Origin: Achromobacter xylosoxidans A8
GTDB lineage: Bacteria > Pseudomonadota > Gammaproteobacteria > Burkholderiales > Burkholderiaceae_B
Direction of reading: 5' to 3'
DNA length: 64,000 nt
NCBI RefSeq assembly: GCF_000165835.1
Contig: NC_014640.1
Span: forward strand, 5,828,001-5,892,000
Shown: in pieces, positions 61,749-64,000 of the stretch
How the letters are laid out: each line of letters begins with the position of its first letter
Position numbering within the stretch: position 1 is the stretch's first letter
Made by a program: the position numbers and the translations under genes
The notes under the pieces: generated by a model
What the model was told of the DNA's origin: nothing
Seen by the model: only the letters and a program-made list of their open reading frames with translations
Database searches by the model: none

Positions 61749-63377
61749 CTATCCCTCGCGCGCAGCGAGCCGTCTCGGCGCCCATGCGCTGTCGGGCTCG
61801 CCCCGCCCGATCCTGCGCGCACTGGCCTTTGCCATCCAGGCAAACCCCAGCGCTGCCGCCAATGCCGTCGCATCCACTGCCAGCGCCGCGGCCGACGTGT
61901 GCGCCCAAAGCCCGGTGGCGGGCAGCAGGCCGCCCACCAGCGAGGTCGCCGGTATCGCCAGCGTCAACGCTGCCGCCAGCCATAGCAGGTGTACGCCCGC
62001 TGCCGCGCCCCCGCGCAGGAAAGCCCAGGCCACGCTGGCGAAGAACGCCGCGTAGTACAGCCCCTGGAGCCAGGCATTCAGATCACCTACATGCCCGCTC
62101 AACCATTTGGACGCGACCATCATCAATGAAATGCCGCATACGCATCCCAGGCAGACGCCCACGGTCGCCGATGCCATCAGCCTTGTGTCCAACCGCTGCA
62201 CCGGAACCTCGCCGGTCTGCCGGTTGGCGCGCTTGCGGCGCGTTTCTATCCACAGCAGGTTGCCGCTATAGAACAGCCATGCGCCCGCTAACCCCAGCAG
62301 AAAATAGAGCCACTGCACCTCCGCGCCCCCGAAGGAAGCCATGTGCAGCGCGAAGAAGCTGCTGACCCAGAGGTTGGGCGTATCCTGCCCGCCCGGCAGA
62401 TAATCGCGATTGAGCACCTTCCCGGTGTAAGGGTCGAGCGCCACGAAGCCGCCCCGCGCGCGCGGCGACACCGCGCTGTCGTCCTTGCCCCAGACGCGCA
62501 CGATGGCGCGCGGGCCGGTGACTTGCTGATACTGCAACGTGTCGGGCTCGAAGCCCGGCGCCAAGCCGCGCGCCTGGGCCAGCAGTTCCCGGGGCGTCAG
62601 CATGTCTGCGGGATTCCTGGCCTCGCCACCTGGCGTGTTGCCGCCGGCGCGCTGGAAGACTGCCCCCAACTTGCCTTCGTACATCAGCTTGTCCTGCAGA
62701 TCGTAGATGCCGTCATGAAACGCGAACACCACGGAACTGAGCGCCATGATGATGTGAAATGGCAGCGAAACGATGCCCACCACGTTGTGCGCGTCCAGCC
62801 ACATGCGCTTCAGGTTCTTGCCGACCCGCAGGGCGAAGAAGTCTTTGACCAGCGACGGCAGCAGCACGATCACGCCCGACACCAGGGCGATTGCATAGAG
62901 CGATGCGACGACACCCATGAACCAGCGGTTGGGGTCGCTGTCCACGGGCAACCCCACTACGCGGTGGAGCACGTCGATGAACGACATCAGCCCGCTGGGC
63001 GAGGACTCCTCCAGCCGCAGTTCGCCGCCCGAATCCAGATAGGCCGCGTAATGGCGGAGCGACGACTCATCATGGTCGTCGGCCTGCCCGTCACGCACTT
63101 CCCAAGCCATGCGCGCCGGCACGTGCTCGGCATCCTGAAGATGGATGCTGAATCCCTTGGCCACGTCCGGCCGCGCCGCAAGCGTTCTGGCGATGAGGCC
63201 TGGCGTCTCGTCCAGCGGCACGGGCGCGACGGCTGCGGGCGGCGTTGCCCAACGGGTCAGGGGCTCCTTGAACACCGTCAGCGCGCCGGCATAGAAGGCA
63301 ATGAAGAGCGCCATGCCTGTCAGGATGCCCGTCCAGGTATGGACCGATTTGTAGATGCGTATATAGTCGGCTCTCAT
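61749..63377 (-). CDS. PepSY-domain inner-membrane protein (PiuB/ferric-reductase type)
   Basis: 542 residues with PepSY-associated transmembrane pattern: IYKSVHTWTGILTGMALFIAF at the N-terminus, a periplasmic PepSY stretch, helices near 160-180, DAHNVVGIVSLPFHIIMALSS (second His-containing helix) and ALHMASFGGAEVQWLYFLLG, and several helices to the C-terminus. Paired membrane His residues suggest haem or iron-reduction, as proposed for siderophore-linked PepSY reductases. Starts 15 bp after a small membrane protein gene; co-operonic with the esterase. Confidence 0.85.
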   Translation of the reverse strand: MRADYIRIYKSVHTWTGILTGMALFIAFYAGALTVFKEPLTRWATPPAAVAPVPLDETPGLIARTLAARPDVAKGFSIHLQDAEHVPARMAWEVRDGQADDHDESSLRHYAAYLDSGGELRLEESSPSGLMSFIDVLHRVVGLPVDSDPNRWFMGVVASLYAIALVSGVIVLLPSLVKDFFALRVGKNLKRMWLDAHNVVGIVSLPFHIIMALSSVVFAFHDGIYDLQDKLMYEGKLGAVFQRAGGNTPGGEARNPADMLTPRELLAQARGLAPGFEPDTLQYQQVTGPRAIVRVWGKDDSAVSPRARGGFVALDPYTGKVLNRDYLPGGQDTPNLWVSSFFALHMASFGGAEVQWLYFLLGLAGAWLFYSGNLLWIETRRKRANRQTGEVPVQRLDTRLMASATVGVCLGCVCGISLMMVASKWLSGHVGDLNAWLQGLYYAAFFASVAWAFLRGGAAAGVHLLWLAAALTLAIPATSLVGGLLPATGLWAHTSAAALAVDATALAAALGFAWMAKASARRIGRGEPDSAWAPRRLAAREG

Positions 63378-63392
63378 GGTCGCAGGCCCTCC

Positions 63393-63683
63393 TCAGATCG
63401 CCTTGGCAAGATACAGCCCGCCATAGAGCAGCACGCAGGCGCCGCCCAGCCAGATCCAGGCGCGCAGGCCGCTGGCGAAAAAGTAGACCGTACTCGCAAT
63501 GCCGAGCCAGACCGGAGGCACCAGCCACATGGCCAGCTGCGAGCGCGTTGCCAAAGGAATGCCGCCAGTCAATGCGGCAAGCGCCGCGCTTGCGCCCATG
63601 GCCAGCGCGAAGCCGAGCAACGCGCCTGCCAGGCTCTTGGATATCCAGTCGCGCCGGATCGGCGCTGGTTTAGCGGGCTTCAT
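63393..63683 (-). CDS. Small iron-uptake-associated membrane protein
   Basis: 96 residues with three hydrophobic segments (SLAGALLGFALAMGASAALA, LAMWLVPPVWLGIASTVYF, AWIWLGGACVLLYGGLYLA). Resembles the small membrane proteins often encoded beside PepSY ferric-siderophore reductases, but no catalytic motif is visible. Overlaps the upstream small gene by 14 bp. Confidence 0.75.
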   Translation of the reverse strand: MKPAKPAPIRRDWISKSLAGALLGFALAMGASAALAALTGGIPLATRSQLAMWLVPPVWLGIASTVYFFASGLRAWIWLGGACVLLYGGLYLAKAI

Positions 63684-63957
63684 GCGTATCGCTTCGGCGC
63701 AAGCCTGCCAGCACGCCCAGATAGGGGATCAGGCTGAAGAACAGCATCAGGGCCGTACCGAACACGAACACAGACGCAACGGCAGAGAATGCGCGCAGGC
63801 AGCCCCAGCCGCCCAGCGTCAGCAGCAAAAAGCCCGTGGCGCGGGCGGGCAGAACCGGCCAGGAATCTACGCCCCAACGCTGGTTCGGCGAGGCGCGATA
63901 GATGCAGAAGCAGCCCACGAACAGGCTTGCCAGGCTGAGGAGTATTAGGACTTCCAT
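63670..63957 (-). CDS. Small membrane protein of the PepSY/iron operon
   Basis: 95 residues, three hydrophobic segments (LILLSLASLFVGCFCIYRA, ATGFLLLTLGGWGCLRAF, VFGTALMLFFSLIPYLGVLAG), no recognised domain beyond the DUF3325-like feel of iron-operon small proteins (tentative). Start ATG 63957 with AGGG upstream; ATG 63963 adds two residues. The operon likely continues beyond the right edge, where a TonB receptor gene would be expected. Confidence 0.7.
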   Translation of the reverse strand: MEVLILLSLASLFVGCFCIYRASPNQRWGVDSWPVLPARATGFLLLTLGGWGCLRAFSAVASVFVFGTALMLFFSLIPYLGVLAGLRRSDTHEAR

Positions 63958-64000
63958 GGTCATCCCTGGATGCAAGGTCCGCTACCTGACCGCCGATTCC

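Overview
The window is GC-rich (visibly about 65% G+C), densely packed and has the gene content of a free-living or opportunistic betaproteobacterium. Orphan Bug-type solute receptors, a Csu-type pilus, several TonB/siderophore loci and a very large glycine-rich autotransporter together point to the Alcaligenaceae (Bordetella/Achromobacter group). This is inferred from gene families and style, not from a marker gene. No rRNA, tRNA, transposase, integrase or CRISPR array was seen.

Layout. 1-6075 (minus): a giant autotransporter adhesin whose last barrel strands lie beyond the left edge. 6242-10837 (plus): a methyltransferase, then a divergent phosphoketolase-like enzyme overlapping a beta-CASP metallo-beta-lactamase nuclease. 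10909-20438 (minus): a seven-gene siderophore uptake locus (two exporter-type ABC half-transporters, two FecCD permeases, ATPase, binding lipoprotein, TonB receptor), divergent from a TetR gene at 20581. 21388-27667: a GST plus luciferase-like oxidoreductase pair, three uncharacterised envelope proteins and another GST.

27687-39910 is a carboxylate/CoA catabolic cluster in three transcription units: a seven-gene leftward operon (Fe-alcohol dehydrogenase, aldehyde dehydrogenase, Bug receptor, SDR, MaoC hydratase, NDP-forming acyl-CoA synthetase, citryl-CoA-lyase-like protein), a rightward iclR-nitronate monooxygenase pair, and a rightward Bug receptor-acyl-CoA dehydrogenase pair. Two 37-bp operator-like sites of identical architecture sit in front of these units, so the IclR protein probably controls all eleven genes. 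This is the best candidate here for an undescribed pathway.

39924-44071 is an iron-starvation signalling unit (ECF sigma factor divergent from a FecR regulator and an STN-domain TonB receptor, with a good Fur box). 44194-45422 is a flavodoxin-fold quinone reductase with its TetR repressor behind a 33-bp palindrome. 45509-49388 holds a secreted cyclase-family hydrolase, a DsbA-family protein, a LysR regulator, OhrR and Ohr. 49587-51299 is a DipZ-like membrane thioredoxin protein. 51574-56113 is a four-gene archaic chaperone-usher (Csu-like) pilus operon. 56465-60083 holds a large MscS channel, a GST and an HxlR regulator. 60099-63957 (minus) is a ferric-siderophore processing operon (periplasmic Fes-like esterase, PepSY membrane protein, two small membrane proteins) that probably continues past the right edge.

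Overall theme: three separate iron-acquisition systems, surface adhesion (autotransporter and pilus), oxidative/electrophile defence (Ohr, three GSTs, quinone reductase, DipZ) and one regulated catabolic cluster. Start codons were chosen from Shine-Dalgarno spacing, overlaps and family length; all functions are read from sequence motifs without database searches.
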